A DNA stretch of 64,000 nt from Conchocele bisecta (taxonomy: Eukaryota; Mollusca; Bivalvia; Lucinida; Thyasiridae): assembly GCA_029237695.1 (NCBI GenBank), contig CM055269.1:27810956-27874955 (forward strand), written 5' to 3'. The notes below the pieces were generated by a model that worked only from the letters and a program-made list of their open reading frames with translations, made no database searches and had not been told where the DNA came from. Each line of letters opens with the position of its first letter. The stretch's first letter is position 1. The translations under genes and the position numbers were made by a program. This document shows, in pieces, positions 1-11,690 of the stretch.

Positions 1-1350
1 TAACTAGGTCTATTGGATAATATTACATAGTAGCGACCGCTAATTCGATCCAGTTATACTAAGTAGTTTACCTGTAAACTTTCTGCTTGGTCCGCATAGA
101 GTGTCAATGCAGCAAAGTGACTTAAATGTCGATTTAATTATGGAATTTCAGCGTGTTTTCTGAGGATATACCTAACCACTAGTGACCATTGCGCTTGTGC
201 TAGGTCACTTCCGGAAAATACGTCATATGCCAAAGTTCAATAGGTCAGCGTTTCTGACACAGCGCAACCTTCACATCTCAGTCCGCCAGAAATAAACCCC
301 AATAGACTCAAATGTAATGTATTATGAACGATGCCGATATGGCAATTGTGTTCAAAGATGACTATTAGTCGTAGTTGTGTTATTTATAAAAACAACTTTC
401 ATTGAAAATAGTGAACTTAAGGGAACTTATTTCCCACTGTATCCGGAGAAACTGTAAGAATCCCATTGTTGCTATGGGCGCGTAAGGTTGATTTCACTAT
501 TGCTAGTGTCAACCCTAAGGGTATAAATACCCGCGCACATTCAAATGAGATTATTCTGGGCGCCGGCAGATCAGAGGACAGTTATATTCAGAGGCTATTC
601 TCTGATTTAATATATTTATGCACTAAGAAGTTTATTGTTCTAAATCTACTTAATTATATTATTTGACTTACATTAAGTCACATCTAACTTTGACTAATAT
701 AGGTGGGTATTGTTAGGATGAGTGTATTTTACACATAATCAATCCTTGTGGGTTTTTGGGGAAAGTGTGGATTTTTATTTATAACCCTCCCGCTTGTCAT
801 CCCAACCACCGTGATTACCATTATCCTATGATGGCCAGTTATTTGGCTACTAGAGAAACAAGTGTCTATTAGAGAGGTGAAGGTTACCTCCCTTGCTGTG
901 AGAATATTAAGATAGGAGGAGTGAGTTCCCCTATGTATCATAGCTCCCACATCTAAGTCTGGAAAGCTGTTTGATGTAGGGAGTTATTTCCCTTAGAACG
1001 GTATAGATCCTGATCAGTGATGGAGTATATTTTTTAGACTCTTCTTGCAACCTCAGTTAAAGGAGATATTTCCTTGGTTACACATTTAGAGAAACATCAT
1101 CTCTAGTTGTCTCTGCCTGTCGGTAATTTATTCGAGTTTCAACAAAGATCCCCTCAGCCCAGAATCATACCATCTATTAGAGAGGGATAGGTCCAAACGA
1201 CCTCGTTTATTATTGACTTGAAATTGTAAACATTATGGATTGTATGTAAATAAAATATACATGTAGTTATACACCTAATTGTTGTTCCCATCTTACTAGG
1301 CCCCTTAAATCAGTCGCGGCCCACGCTACCCAAACCCGTGACAAAATAAA
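1..1350 (+). repeat. Putative 5' LTR and upstream sequence of Gypsy element 1
   Basis: No protein-coding gene is visible here. The stretch has LTR-like signals in a plausible order: a TATA-type motif (GTATAAATAC) at 521-530, an AATAAA-type signal at 1248-1255, and a candidate primer-binding site beginning TGG at 1351, about 200 bases before gag. I could not find a matching copy downstream of the element, so the LTR assignment is inferred from position only and its left border is unknown. Confidence 0.35.
515..545 (+). promoter_or_regulatory. Candidate LTR core promoter (TATA box)
   Basis: GTATAAATAC followed by a GC-rich CCCGCGC run is seen at 521-536. In an LTR this would be the RNA polymerase II promoter for the downstream gag-pol. 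It is supported only by the motif and by the gag-pol about 1 kb downstream. Confidence 0.35.
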
Positions 1351-1368
1351 TGGTGGCCGGTGGTGGGA
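1351..1368 (+). other. Candidate primer-binding site of Gypsy element 1
   Basis: TGGTGGCCGGTGGTGGGA starts with the TGG expected for pairing to a tRNA 3' CCA end and lies between the putative LTR and gag. The priming tRNA was not identified. Confidence 0.4.
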
Positions 1369-1563
1369 TTTAACATATATCGCGTGATATTTTTGTTATT
1401 TCGAGTGATCGATACCAATTATACCGAGAGCTGGTTATACAGCAAAAACGGGTAAAACAGTTTTTTCTTTACCAACGACCTTTAGAAGATGGGAAAGTGT
1501 AAATTGGGGAAGACATTGGAGGGTGACATGGAAACAGAGATACAATAACATATTCCGGAGAAT

Positions 1564-3434
1564 GTGGAGCCAGCCACGACACAGGCGGGTGTGATGAGCC
1601 AACCAGCATCTTCAAGAGAACGAGAAACCATTTCAGCGCAGTCATTGACGATTGAAGCCGCATCACCGACGCGCCAACTACCAATTGATATGGAGTTACC
1701 AGAAAATGTGGAGGGTTGCAAGAATTACGAGAGACCACAGGGACAACCAATACATATGTCAAGCAGGCCAGAAGATGCGTGGATGAATGCTGAAGCAGAG
1801 GGTCCCAGTGAAGCGTGCTGGCGGTCAAAGAGTTGTGATAGGCAAACCGTGACAGCAAATATGCAGCATGTAGGAGAGATATTGGGTGGGACACAGTCAA
1901 GTACCTATACATGTAGTTCAAATTTCAGGCGGGCGCGAAGTTATGAGAGACCACCTATAATCACAATACCAGATACAGAGATATACACAGCAAGAGAAAC
2001 CCGTAGTCAGCGAGTGCCATCAGTTCGTGAGAGGCGAATTGAAGAGGGTGGTTATCCGATAGGATTAGGCACCAGTCGAAGAGAAGTACTGTCATGTGAT
2101 GAAATACCACACGTACAAAGATACAGCGATGGGAGATCCCATCTAGAGCAGAGACGAGAAAATGGTTTAGATGTGTATAATCAGAATAGAGAAAGAGAGA
2201 GGTACCAGAGGAAGAGTTATGAGAGACCATGTGCTGAAGAGACACGACACGAGAATAATAGTTACAGACGACAGCAACCGTATGGTCTGGAAGAATCAGA
2301 TTTAGAAGATCTATGGTACAGGGGAAGTGTACCTACGACAGGGGACACTATACAAGGGTCGTGTAGTCGACAGGGACCAATGCGAGGAAACTTGAAATTA
2401 CCAGCATTTACAGGGAAAGAAGATTGGAAGGTGTGGATACGCAGTTTGGAGGAGAGATAGCTGAGAGAAGTCAGTGGAGTGATGAAGAAAAGCTAGATGA
2501 GTTACTACCTAGACTTCAGAGTGGGGCGGGCGATTTTGTTTTCACCCAGTTGTCTAAGCGGACGCTCAGGAATTATGATGAACTTGTCGTGGAGCTAGGT
2601 TATAGATATCGAGTAATAGAAAATACGAAATCATATGCTGCAATGTTTGCGAGCAGAAATCAGAAACATGGAGAAACGGTAGAAGAATATGCCGCCGAGC
2701 TAAAACGGCTTCATTACAAGGCTTATCCAAGGAGATATAAAGACCAGCGCAGGGATGACTTAGTGGAGAGATTCATGAGAGGCATAGCAGATGAAGAAGT
2801 TCGGTTTCTAGTTAATTGCATGAAGAAACTGGGAGATATTGATGAAGCAGTGTTTTGTCTTGTAGAATGTAAGAGTGGAAGGTCTACAAGTAGGCACCAG
2901 GAACCAAATGGCGAGAAAAAAATGAGGAAGTCTTTAAGAAGAACTCAGTAAATGGACATAGAAAGCGAAGACGAAACAGAGGATGAAACTGAGGATAGGG
3001 TCTTAAGATTAAACATTAGTGATCGACACAATAAGAAGCCGAATGCAGCGAGATATGCTAAAACGAGTAATAAAGAAGAGAGAAAACCTACAAGAAAGGT
3101 CGGTCTGGAGGCGAAGCAGGACAGACCACAAAATGACCAGTCAGCAAACGAGAATATGATTCAATGTATACAGCAATTAACAGACAGGATTAAGGAACTA
3201 GAACAGCATGTGAAAACAAGTAAGCCAGAAAGGCCTATAAATGTAGATAGGTCGCAAATATGCTTCAAATGTAAGGAAAAGGGGCATTATGCGAGACAGT
3301 GCCCAACAGTTAATAATTATTATCACAGAGATGGTCGGCAGCAACGACAGTATAAACAATGTTCAGAGAGACGGGAAGAGTACCTTCAGAAGTTTGAAGG
3401 CATGCCTTTAAACTTTGCGGGGCGACCTCAATAG
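1564..3434 (+). pseudogene. gag: Gag polyprotein of Gypsy element 1, broken
   Basis: Structural protein of a Ty3/Gypsy retrotransposon. Three ORF pieces make up the region. 1564-2460 is an Arg/Glu-rich, low-complexity N-terminus ending in a short LPAFTGKEDWKVW segment typical of gag. 2424-2951 is in another frame and carries the capsid-like core (ETVEEYAAELKRL). 2952-3434 carries an acidic stretch and a CCHC zinc knuckle (CFKCKEKGHYARQC) that would bind RNA. A frameshift at about 2424-2460 and an in-frame TAA at 2949-2951 break it. No ATG opens the first piece; its first possible codon here is GTG and an in-frame TAA lies just upstream. Family assignment rests on the knuckle and on the pol that follows. 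Confidence 0.8.
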
Positions 3435-3856
3435 GCCAACAGGACGCCCGGGATAATACTGGCCTACCAGATAAGGCAAATGAGGTAAAAACCTCAGGTC
3501 GAGCAGTAGCTGAAACAAGATGGCCTAAATGTAGCGGAGCATACATAGAGGGTAGGATACAGAATAAACAGGTCATATATACCGTGGATACGGGTGCTTC
3601 AAGGACAGTGTTGTCAACAAACATTTATAATAGCATAAATAATGATAGGAGACCTTGTCTGAAAAAGACGTCAAGGCTGGCAGGTGCAAGTGGTACACCT
3701 TTAAAAGAGCTTGGGAAAGCAATATTCTCAATACAGATGGGCGACCTACAATTAGAAAAGGAGCTGGTAGTAGCAGAAATACAGGATACGTGCATGTTAG
3801 GCATGGACATACTACAGAATGACCAAGCGGGTCCAAGTGATGTTATAGGAATATAA
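3435..3856 (+). pseudogene. Retropepsin (aspartic protease) of Gypsy element 1
   Basis: The aspartic protease would cleave the Gag-Pol polyprotein. The active-site motif VDTGAS is at about 3575-3600 and the flap/C-terminal LGMDIL motif at about 3795-3815, with the spacing expected of a retropepsin. The frame runs directly on into the RT frame but is interrupted by an in-frame TAA at 3854-3856. It lies in a different frame from the end of gag, so the original element may have used a frameshift or separate ORFs. Confidence 0.75.
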
Positions 3857-3865
3857 GTACCAGTA

Positions 3866-5750
3866 ATGCAAATAGGAGTTGAAATTCAAAGAAGAGTGAT
3901 TGCGGCAGATCATTTTATAATACCAGGCTACAGTGAGTGTATCATCGACGTATATGTACACCGAGAAGAAAGTGATGACCACAGACAAGATACAGAAAAC
4001 TTCAAAGGATCGTATGGTTTGCAAATGGCAAGGACGCTGATATATATAAAGGACAGGGTGACAAAGCAGATTAGGGTCCTAAATCCTTTTCCAACCTCAA
4101 CGTCTATAAATCAAGATGCAATAGTAGGAATGGCGGAGCCAAGAATAGGAGAAATACATTTCATAACAGATGAACAAAGTACTACCGTGAAACCTGGAAG
4201 GGAGGCAATAAGAAGGGTACCGATAAGCAACACAGATCGTAGCGCCACGGAAATAGGAAGCAACATTTAGGATAGGTCAACATGTGAAGAAGAAAATAAT
4301 AACATACCCAGCCACCTGATGGAGCTATTCAAGAAAGGAACAGAAGACAAGAACAGCTATGAGAAGAATCAGATAGGGGATTTGTTAGCAAAGTACCAAG
4401 CTACTTTTTCCAACAATGATAATGATCTGAGACTGACCCATATTACTGAACACTCTATTGATACAGGAGATGCAGCTCCAATTAAACAAGTACCAAGGAG
4501 AGTACCAATAGCGTATGCAGATGCAGAGAGGAAAGCAATAAAGGAGTTAGAAGAAAAAGGGTTTATTCGGAAGTCGGATTCACCATGGGCTAGTCCTATA
4601 GTGCTAGTTAAGAAGTCTGATGGAAAAATGAGACCGTGTGTGGACTATAGACGGTTAAACGCGGTGGTGAAAAATGTATCAGCGTTTCCATTACCAAGAG
4701 TGGGAGACTGTTTGGACGCTGTAGCTGGAGCAAAGTATTTCTCGACATTTGACCTAATGTCCGGATATTTTCAAATACCGATGAAGATATCAGATATACA
4801 AAAGACAGCTTTTTGCACGAAATATGGGCAATATGAATTTCTACCTATGCCGTTTGGATTACATTCAAGTGCAGCCACCTTTCAGAGAACCATGGAGTTA
4901 ATATTACAAGGTTTACAGTGGACAACTGAAATCATATACATAGATGATATAATAGTGTTCTCCAGGAGTTTTGAAGAGCATGTATGTCGGGTAGATGGTG
5001 TGCTAGCGAGAATAGAAGCAGCAAATCTCAAGCTGAAGCCAGCAAAGACCGAGCTGTTTCAAAAGTCAGTAACGTTCCTAGGACATGTGGTGTCCGAAGA
5101 CGGTGTAAAACAGCACCCTGACAATATTATCAAGATAGTACAGTGGTAACGACCTAAAACGGTGAAGCAAGTGAAACACATTTTAGGTATGGGGTCGTAC
5201 TATCGCCGATTTGTTAAAGGTTATGCGACGGTGGCCAAACCACTGACAGAGCTAACACGGAAAGGAATACATTTATTTGGACAGTAGCATGTGAGAGTGT
5301 ATTTCAGAACCTGAAGCAGGCTCTGGTGAGCACAGATATATTGGGCCATCCAAACGATGATGGAGAATTTATCCTGGATCTAGAAGGGTGCATAACAGGA
5401 ATTGGGGCGGTACTTCACCAAGTACAAAATGGACGAGAGAAGGTGATTGCATATGGAAGTCGAGGCCTAAACCGAGCGGAGTCAAATTACTGCATAAGTC
5501 AGATTTAGTTATTGCACTTTGGGGAATATTTCGGGCAATACTTACTGGGTAGAAAGTTCACAGTGAGAAGTGACCACCAAACTTTAGTCTGGCTATTCAG
5601 ACTTAAAGAACCAAGAGGCCGTGTAGCGAGATGGATAGAGGTGCTTTCAGCCTACAACTTTGTAATTGAATATCGTTCTGGGAAGAAAATGGGTAATGCA
5701 GATGCTTTGAGTCGCTGTGAGAACCCACATGATTGTGAGTGTCCAGAGCA
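3866..5750 (+). pseudogene. pol: Reverse transcriptase and RNase H of Gypsy element 1
   Basis: The RT palm is clear at 4319-5149: RPCVDYRRLN, FDLMSGYFQIPM, the LPMPFGLHSSAATFQR segment and the catalytic YIDD at about 4942-4953. The connection domain (KHILGMGSYYRRF) and RNase H (FILDLEGCITGIGAVL, then RSDHQTLVWL at about 5565-5595) follow. In-frame stops lie at 4268-4270, 5147-5149 and 5506-5508, and there is a frameshift near 5285. The 5506 TAG falls where the catalytic Glu of the KELL motif is expected, so RNase H is doubly inactivated. The region is related to but distinct from the pol of the second element at 45937-48874. Confidence 0.85.
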
Positions 5751-6249
5751 AAATACACTGGAGTTGTTTAAATGTGGACCATGTAAGAAATGTAGGAAGA
5801 GGGAAGAAGAGATGGTGCTCTTAAATCCAGGAAGAGAGACCACACTACATGAAGAAGTGACCGTGAACCTATCGAATGAGCAAGAAATAACTACACCGGA
5901 AGTTATATTGCGTACGACAGAAAAGTCAGATAATGCAGGGCAGGACAAGTCGGATGGGCACAAAGATAAGTGTAATAGCCATAATCACAAAGGCACAGGA
6001 ATTGGGAGCCAAGGACCAGGAACCAGTACAAGTAACATATGTCCATGTGAAAACAGCATGATGGCAAAGGTACAAGAAGAAGATGAACATATAGGACAAA
6101 TTTATAAAGCAGTTAAGGAGGGAAAGAAACAAAGTACCACAGATATCAATATGTGCAGCCCAACGACAAGGCACTATTGGATATTATGGAAATCGCTGGT
6201 TTTAATAGATGAGGTACTATACAAAACATTCACAAAGCTGGATGGCACA

Positions 6250-7434
6250 GGCGTGTATCAACAATGTATAGTTCCACATAGTCATCAGAAACTGATATTA
6301 TATCAAGTTCACAATTCGGTGTTATCAGGACATCTGGGGCGGAAACGTACAAAACAGAAACTACTTCAAAAGTACTACTGGTACAATGTCAAGGCAGATG
6401 TGACAAATCATATAGTGAAATGTGACACATGTGAAGCAGATAAGCCTCTAATCCGAAAACCGAGGGCAGCTTTGGTGTCGTTTAGGGCGGGTGCACCAAT
6501 GGACTGTTTAGCAACATACATATTAGGACCATTACCAAAGACACCACGTGGAAACAGATACATATTGGTGGTAACAGATCACTTCAGCAAATGGGTGGAG
6601 ATATTTCCCATAGAAGCACAGACAGCGGAGACATGTGCACGGATTATACTAAATGAAGTAATGGCAAGACTATGAACACCAGTCACTATACATAGTGATC
6701 AAGGGCGGAACAATGAAAGTCAAGTGTTCAAAGAGCTGTGTAAAATGTTGGAAATTAAGAAGACGCGATGCAGTCCTAAGAACCCCAGAGGAAACGGAGT
6801 TGTTGAAAGGTTCAACAAGACATTAGTACGGATGATTAAGGCATATTTATGCGGTGAACAGGAGAACTGGGATCTGAATTTAGGATGCCTTGCATCGGCA
6901 TATCGTTCCAGTACTCATGAAGCGACCAGCATGACCCCCAACTTAATTATGTTGGGTCGTGAAACCAGCCTACCGGCAGAGTTAGTATTTGGGAGTGCAA
7001 CAATGAATGGACAACCAGTGAGCTCTTACGGGGAATATATAGAGAGCCTGAAAGAGTGTATGCAGATAGCTCATTCTGTAGCTCGTCAGCATTTAAAAGT
7101 AGCAGCAACCCGTCATAAGGAGATATATGATGCTAGGGCGGCCATCTTTAAGTATGAAGTAGGGGATCTGGTATGGTATCTGGCAGAAAACAGAACCAAA
7201 GGGATCTCACCGAAACTGGAGAAGATGTATACGCGACAGCATACTATTAAAAGTCAAACAGGGGCGTTGAACTTTCTGCTGCAGCTGGATGCTAAAGGCA
7301 ATGAAAAGCTAGTGCATCACAACACATTGAAGCCATACAAAGGGGACAGACCACCGAAGTGGACGAAGAGGGCATTAAAACTAGTGTCAGCAGAGAAGTT
7401 TGGGAAGAAGACAGATGACAAACATGATCATTAA
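6250..7434 (+). pseudogene. Integrase of Gypsy element 1, catalytically dead
   Basis: The N-terminal zinc-binding HHCC motif is visible (HNSVLSGH and CDTCEADK, about 6307-6440). The core follows: GPLPKTPRGNRYILVVTDHF, then HSDQGRNNES and GNGVVERFNKTL with the third acidic residue. The first catalytic Asp, expected just before ILGPLP, reads Tyr (LATYILGPLP, about 6510-6530). An in-frame TGA at 6673-6675 splits the core between the first and second acidic motifs. The C-terminus to 7434 keeps a GDLVWY-type GPY/F-related segment (VGDLVWYL) and a YKGDRPPKW tail. Loss of the first Asp and the stop both indicate an inactive copy. Confidence 0.82.
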
Positions 7435-7734
7435 CAGTGCAAACCTGTTAATGCATAAATTGTGTGTGTAAAGCCACATATAGACGAAATCTATATAGTA
7501 TATATATATATATATATGTTAATTGATGTTCCTGTGCATATCATGGGTGATGTTTATGTTACCATAGAAGAGAATATATTGTTGAATGGCAATTAAATGT
7601 AGTTATTAAAAAAAATAAAAAAAAAATAATAATAATTATTATTCATGTTATTGTTTATAACCGGTTAACCGGTTAGCATATATTTGGATGAACCAAACCT
7701 GTTACGAGGTTGGGAATAATTGTCGATACATATA
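7435..7734. other. AT-rich spacer after Gypsy element 1
   Basis: There is no gene. The stretch holds a (TA)n microsatellite at about 7500-7517 and an A-rich tract at 7600-7630. The expected polypurine tract and 3' LTR of Gypsy element 1 were not recognised, so the element's 3' end may be lost. Confidence 0.5.
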
Positions 7735-8744
7735 CAGGCTACGCTCGTTTACTCAAAGTCGTTTACGTCGAAATCACCGGTTACGTCGAATTACTAGCAC
7801 GGTCCCGTTTAAAATCCTATTATTTTCCATATAACTAAGTTCGGTTAAGTGAAATTTCGATAACTCAAATTTTCCGTTTATTCGAAGGTATATTTAGGTC
7901 CCGAAAACGTAAATCTACTGTATTTCACACTCGTTAAGTCGAAATGTCAATTTGCGGAGGTAAGTAGAAGTTTGTCACCTGCAGTTTACCTGATCAAAGT
8001 CTGGTATTCAGACCGTAGTTAAAGGTGTTCGCGTTGACACTGATTAAACAGGACTCCCGAAATGACCGTCGGTGATCATTAAGTGGTGAGCAATAAATGG
8101 CAACTATTTTAATTGGACTGGCATTAAATGCTTTTGTGCTTAATTTAAAACTGTAATTACATACAGTGCAACATTCGAAACTGGTGTGGATTCAGATTAT
8201 ACAGTATAGGGACGAAACATTGAAAGGGCGAGTTTTATGTTCTAAACATTATTAGTTTGTACAATCAAGTCTGGTCAGAAATAATCATTTATAATAGTGT
8301 TACAAATCAGTATTTCTTGTTGTTTTGTGTTGTTTCCGTGTATAATTTATTAAAATAATTCATAAAATATTATGTTCTTGTTATTATTTATTTCATTGGT
8401 GAACTGAATATGTACATATCGCTACATGCGCATGTCACGTGTGCCACATCCGGGTTATCTATTAATGACACACAGACATGCATATGTGTATTTGTAAACA
8501 AACCGAAAGTGTTTAAATATGATTTGTCTTAGAAACAGCATTTAACATGTATCCATGTACATTTAATTGCTAAAATAAATCATATTTACTACTCAAGGCT
8601 ACATCAGCAAGTAATCATTTGGTTCTAACTGTCAATAAAATAGTTTGTTGTCCGACAGGTTGCGTACTACGGATACGTCAAACTACGGTTAATTCAAAGT
8701 ATTTTTTTATCTCCCTTCGAATTCGAGTAAGTGAGTGTGGCCTG
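7735..8744. mobile_element. pogo/Tigger-like non-autonomous DNA transposon
   Basis: The ends are inverted copies of one sequence: CAGGCTACGCTCGTTTACTC at 7735 and, read on the minus strand, CAGGCCACACTCACTTACTC ending at 8744. Both are flanked by TA (7733-7734 and 8745-8746), the target duplication of Tc1/mariner/pogo elements. The arms contain the 'TTACTCGAA / GTTAAGTCGAA' style repeats common near pogo/Tigger ends (7760-7950, 8660-8735). No transposase ORF is present in the ~1 kb interior, so it would depend on a transposase supplied elsewhere. Confidence 0.7.
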
Positions 8745-8746
8745 TA

Positions 8747-9828
8747 TGTATAGCTAGCTATTAGCATATGAAACTTGATTATTCATAGTGTTTAGTGTTA
8801 GCACACACAATTATTGAGGTTATTCTCGTATGTAGGCCAAAGGGGTGGTGTTTGTAATTGGCTGATGCCGACATGTGAGAGGCTAGCAGCAATGCACTAG
8901 TTGCTTATAACATGTTTAATATACATGGAGTAATATAAGTGGGAATGAAGAGTTTACAGACGAAGTGAAACGAAATTTGGAGCCTACCAGTCAATAACAA
9001 TGTGTATTGTTGTGTAATCGATTGTTAGACCGATTATTGTGAAAACGTTGTAAATAAATAATACACAAATAACTAGTCCTGGAGATTCATGTCTAGTGTT
9101 GTTTTGTTTGATGTCAATAAAATATCTATGTAATACAATATTCACATAGATAGATCAGTAATGGACCCGTTAAGTTCAGTGGAGCAGAAGGCACCACGGT
9201 ACATAAGCGTGGGTTTATGGTAAAGGGGAATGTGAAAAAGGAACCTAGAGGCAACATAATGATTAAAATGTGCCTATGACCTAATAAGTGGAGCAGAAGG
9301 TCACAACTGTAAATATGTACAGTGTCAGCGTTTATTTACACTGAGAACCATTGATGTGAGGCAGTCAATGCCTTGATATCGCATTTCGTGCTGTGTGTAC
9401 GGGTGGTAATGTAACCACTGAACGAATTTCATTAGAATTTAAAAAGAGAGATCACTTGGGTACTGTAGTGTGACGGACGGTAGGAGAACGATAATGCCTG
9501 ACTATGGTGCGAGTTGTGGACGAGAGGTTGTGCGTTCACAATGGCACACATAGAAAAACAGAGAGATCAGACTCGGATACTTTAGCACTATAGTGTCAGG
9601 TTGATTATGCCTTACTACTGATGGTTCATCGGGAAAGGTGAAATATGGTTCAAAGAATGAATTAAGGTCAGGGTGAAGATTGGTTCTATCCTGTTGCATG
9701 GGCTATATGGTTTTCCTGTTAACGAACGTTAAACCATAATTAGTCATTCATGACAGTCGTTCATAAACAATGACGAGGTAGTACATGCAATAATGGACTA
9801 CTGATAGCAAGTTTTATATATTTGCAGA
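8747..9828. other. Non-coding stretch, no gene recognised
   Basis: No supported ORF. AATAAA-type signals occur at about 9053 and 9117. The phrase GTGGAGCAGAAGG occurs twice (about 9178 and 9290), a weak sign of a decayed repeat. A TTTGCAG acceptor-like motif ends at 9827, two bases before the next ORF. Confidence 0.4.
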
Positions 9829-10746
9829 ATGTCTGCGATGATACGTGCAGCAAAGAGGGAAGGGTGTACGAGTGCGTACGGTGCAGTGATGGTCCCCGAA
9901 AAATCAAGAACAGCTATCGCTAAGCACATAATGAAGGTCCACCAGACAGCTGAGGAGTATCATCAGTATTGTGCGCTCTGTGACTTCAGAGCGAATGACC
10001 ACGACGAGTTAGTTCGTCATTGCAATACATTTATCAGGCATATCAAGATAGTTGAGGCCCAGCGACGATTAGGTGTGATAACGGACGAGAGTGTATTTTT
10101 TCGTGTGGGCAGCAACCCACGTTACTTGACCGAGAGTGACATTCGGGTATATGACAGAGACAGTTCCAGTTCCAGGACGGAGTATGAGAGGAGGTCGGCG
10201 GAGCGGGGGCAGCTGACCAAGGCGACGAAGCGCGTGATGCCCAGCCCGAAGCAGCTGACAGAGGCAGCCACGTCCGTGCTCCCGTCGCTTGAGGAGACAG
10301 AGGAGATGCGGCATTTCTGCAACCCATGCGAGATTCACACAGCCACAGATATCACGGCAACCAGCTCGTCAGCCACCGTCTCCTCTGTCATCCCAGCTAC
10401 CACCTCCTCTGTCATCCCAGCGACCACCTCCTCTGTCATCCCAGCTACCACCTCCTCTGTCATCCCAGCTACCACCTCCTCTGTTATCCCAGCTACCACT
10501 ATTGCTGCCACTCCAGCTGCTGCCTCCTCTGCCACTACAGCAACTGCCCATTGTGACCATAGAGGGTACGAGTCCTCGTCTAGTTCATCGTCTAGTTCAT
10601 CGTCAACTACCTCAACGAGAAGGGGCCATATGACCCAGATGGACTCGTTCCTGAGCGAGCTGAACAGGAACCTGTCAGTAACTAGCGAGTTCGTGAGCGC
10701 ATGTTTTCGGACAGGACAGAAATCAGTGGACACAATGACAGGGTAG
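9829..10746 (+). CDS. Unrecognised 305-aa ORF with a C2H2-like finger and Ser/Thr repeats
   Basis: The ATG at 9829 directly follows a TTTGCAG acceptor-like sequence, so this may be a 3' exon. Residues ~36-72 contain a C-x2-C...H-x-H-like pattern (CALCDF, then RHCNTFIRH), preceded by KHIMKVH, compatible with a nucleic-acid-binding zinc finger. The C-terminal half is low complexity: five tandem copies of the octapeptide SSVIPATT at about residues 185-224 and a long Ser run. I cannot assign a family. It lies next to the Polinton remnant on the same strand but is not an established Polinton gene. It could equally be a separate element ORF or a host exon. Confidence 0.45.
   Translation: MSAMIRAAKREGCTSAYGAVMVPEKSRTAIAKHIMKVHQTAEEYHQYCALCDFRANDHDELVRHCNTFIRHIKIVEAQRRLGVITDESVFFRVGSNPRYLTESDIRVYDRDSSSSRTEYERRSAERGQLTKATKRVMPSPKQLTEAATSVLPSLEETEEMRHFCNPCEIHTATDITATSSSATVSSVIPATTSSVIPATTSSVIPATTSSVIPATTSSVIPATTIAATPAAASSATTATAHCDHRGYESSSSSSSSSSSTTSTRRGHMTQMDSFLSELNRNLSVTSEFVSACFRTGQKSVDTMTG
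10366..10510 (+). repeat. 24-bp minisatellite inside the zinc-finger-like ORF
   Basis: About five near-identical 24-base units (core CCAGCTACCACCTCCTCTGT) encode the SSVIPATT octapeptide. The unit is a multiple of three, so the frame is kept. Confidence 0.85.
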
Positions 10747-10921
10747 TGGGCGCCAAGTTGAGAACGCTAGTGAGGGTGTGACGATCCAAATAACCAAAGA
10801 GGCGGATGGAGATGGGCCATTGAACGTGTATATATATATAATTACAGACGCACAACTCAACATCGAAGATGGTCAATACGTCTCAGCACTCATACTGATT
10901 TAATAAAAAAATCATAACGAT

Positions 10922-11558
10922 TTATTAATAAATCAACACCAATTCACGATTGGAAATTTAACTCTACCTTCAAACTATAAAATTTGTGATGCCCACTCTG
11001 CCATAATATGTGGGCAGACAGGATGCGGAAAAACGGTTTTCATCCTCGACTTACACGAGGGGTCTTATCGAAATTTCTTTCGACACATTGTGATCCTGTG
11101 TCCCACTGTGCGTCACAAAGACACTTATCAGCGGCGACCTTGAGATATACGTATTTGACCCAGGCGACAGGCTTCACGATTGGTTGCGTGTCTTCTACCA
11201 AATAGTTCAGGGCGAGCCCACCCTATACGTGATTGACGACTGCTCGGCCAAGGCGGCGATGACTAAAAGGAAGGACATGCTCTCCGAGCTCGCATTTTCT
11301 GGCCGTCATGCGGCGCAAAGCGTATGGATCTCCTCTCAGGAGTACAACGCCGTCCTCAAAGATCTTCGCGAGCAAACGAAATGGGTCGCCCTCTTTCACT
11401 GCAAGGACGGAGACTCATTCGATGAATGTCTTCGAGAGAACGACGTTATCCCAACTCGCGAGGAGCGCCTTGAGGTTCGACAGATACTTTCGGAAACTAA
11501 GCACGCCAAGCTTCTGCTAAAGACCGATCGACCAAGTGCTTATAAAGTTATTGCTTAA
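10922..11558 (+). pseudogene. Polinton packaging-type ATPase (FtsK/A32-like), frameshifted
   Basis: P-loop NTPase that in Polintons is thought to pump DNA into virions. Walker A GQTGCGKT is encoded at 11012-11035 and preceded by the typical AHSAIIC beta strand. A Walker-B-like segment TLYVIDDCSAK follows at about 11220-11255. The SGRHAAQSVWISSQEYN stretch (about 11300-11350) is typical of this group. A one-base shift near 11141-11143 moves the frame between the Walker A and Walker B halves, so this copy is broken. The upstream frame is open to about 10922 and no clear ATG was found. It is followed on the same strand by small ORFs and integrase, as in a Polinton gene block. Confidence 0.72.
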
Positions 11559-11559
11559 C

Positions 11560-11690
11560 GCTCGTTAGCAATTGCTGATCAAATGCTTAACAATGCTGAG
11601 CAATTGCTGAACAATGCTTAACAAATGTTGAACAAATGCTGAACAATGGTTAACAATGTTAACAATTTGTTGCTCCGCTGCGAGCTTTGT
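11560..11690 (+). repeat. Short degenerate repeats of AACAATGCT
   Basis: Ten or so imperfect copies of an ~11-base unit (AACAATGCTGA / AACAAATGCTG / TTAACAATG) sit between the ATPase stop and the next ORF. The ATG of the next ORF at 11656 is inside this array. Confidence 0.7.

Noticed and set aside
7435..9150. 3' LTR of Gypsy element 1
   Set aside because: AATAAA signals near 9053 and 9117 look LTR-like, but no stretch matches the putative 5' LTR at 1-1350.
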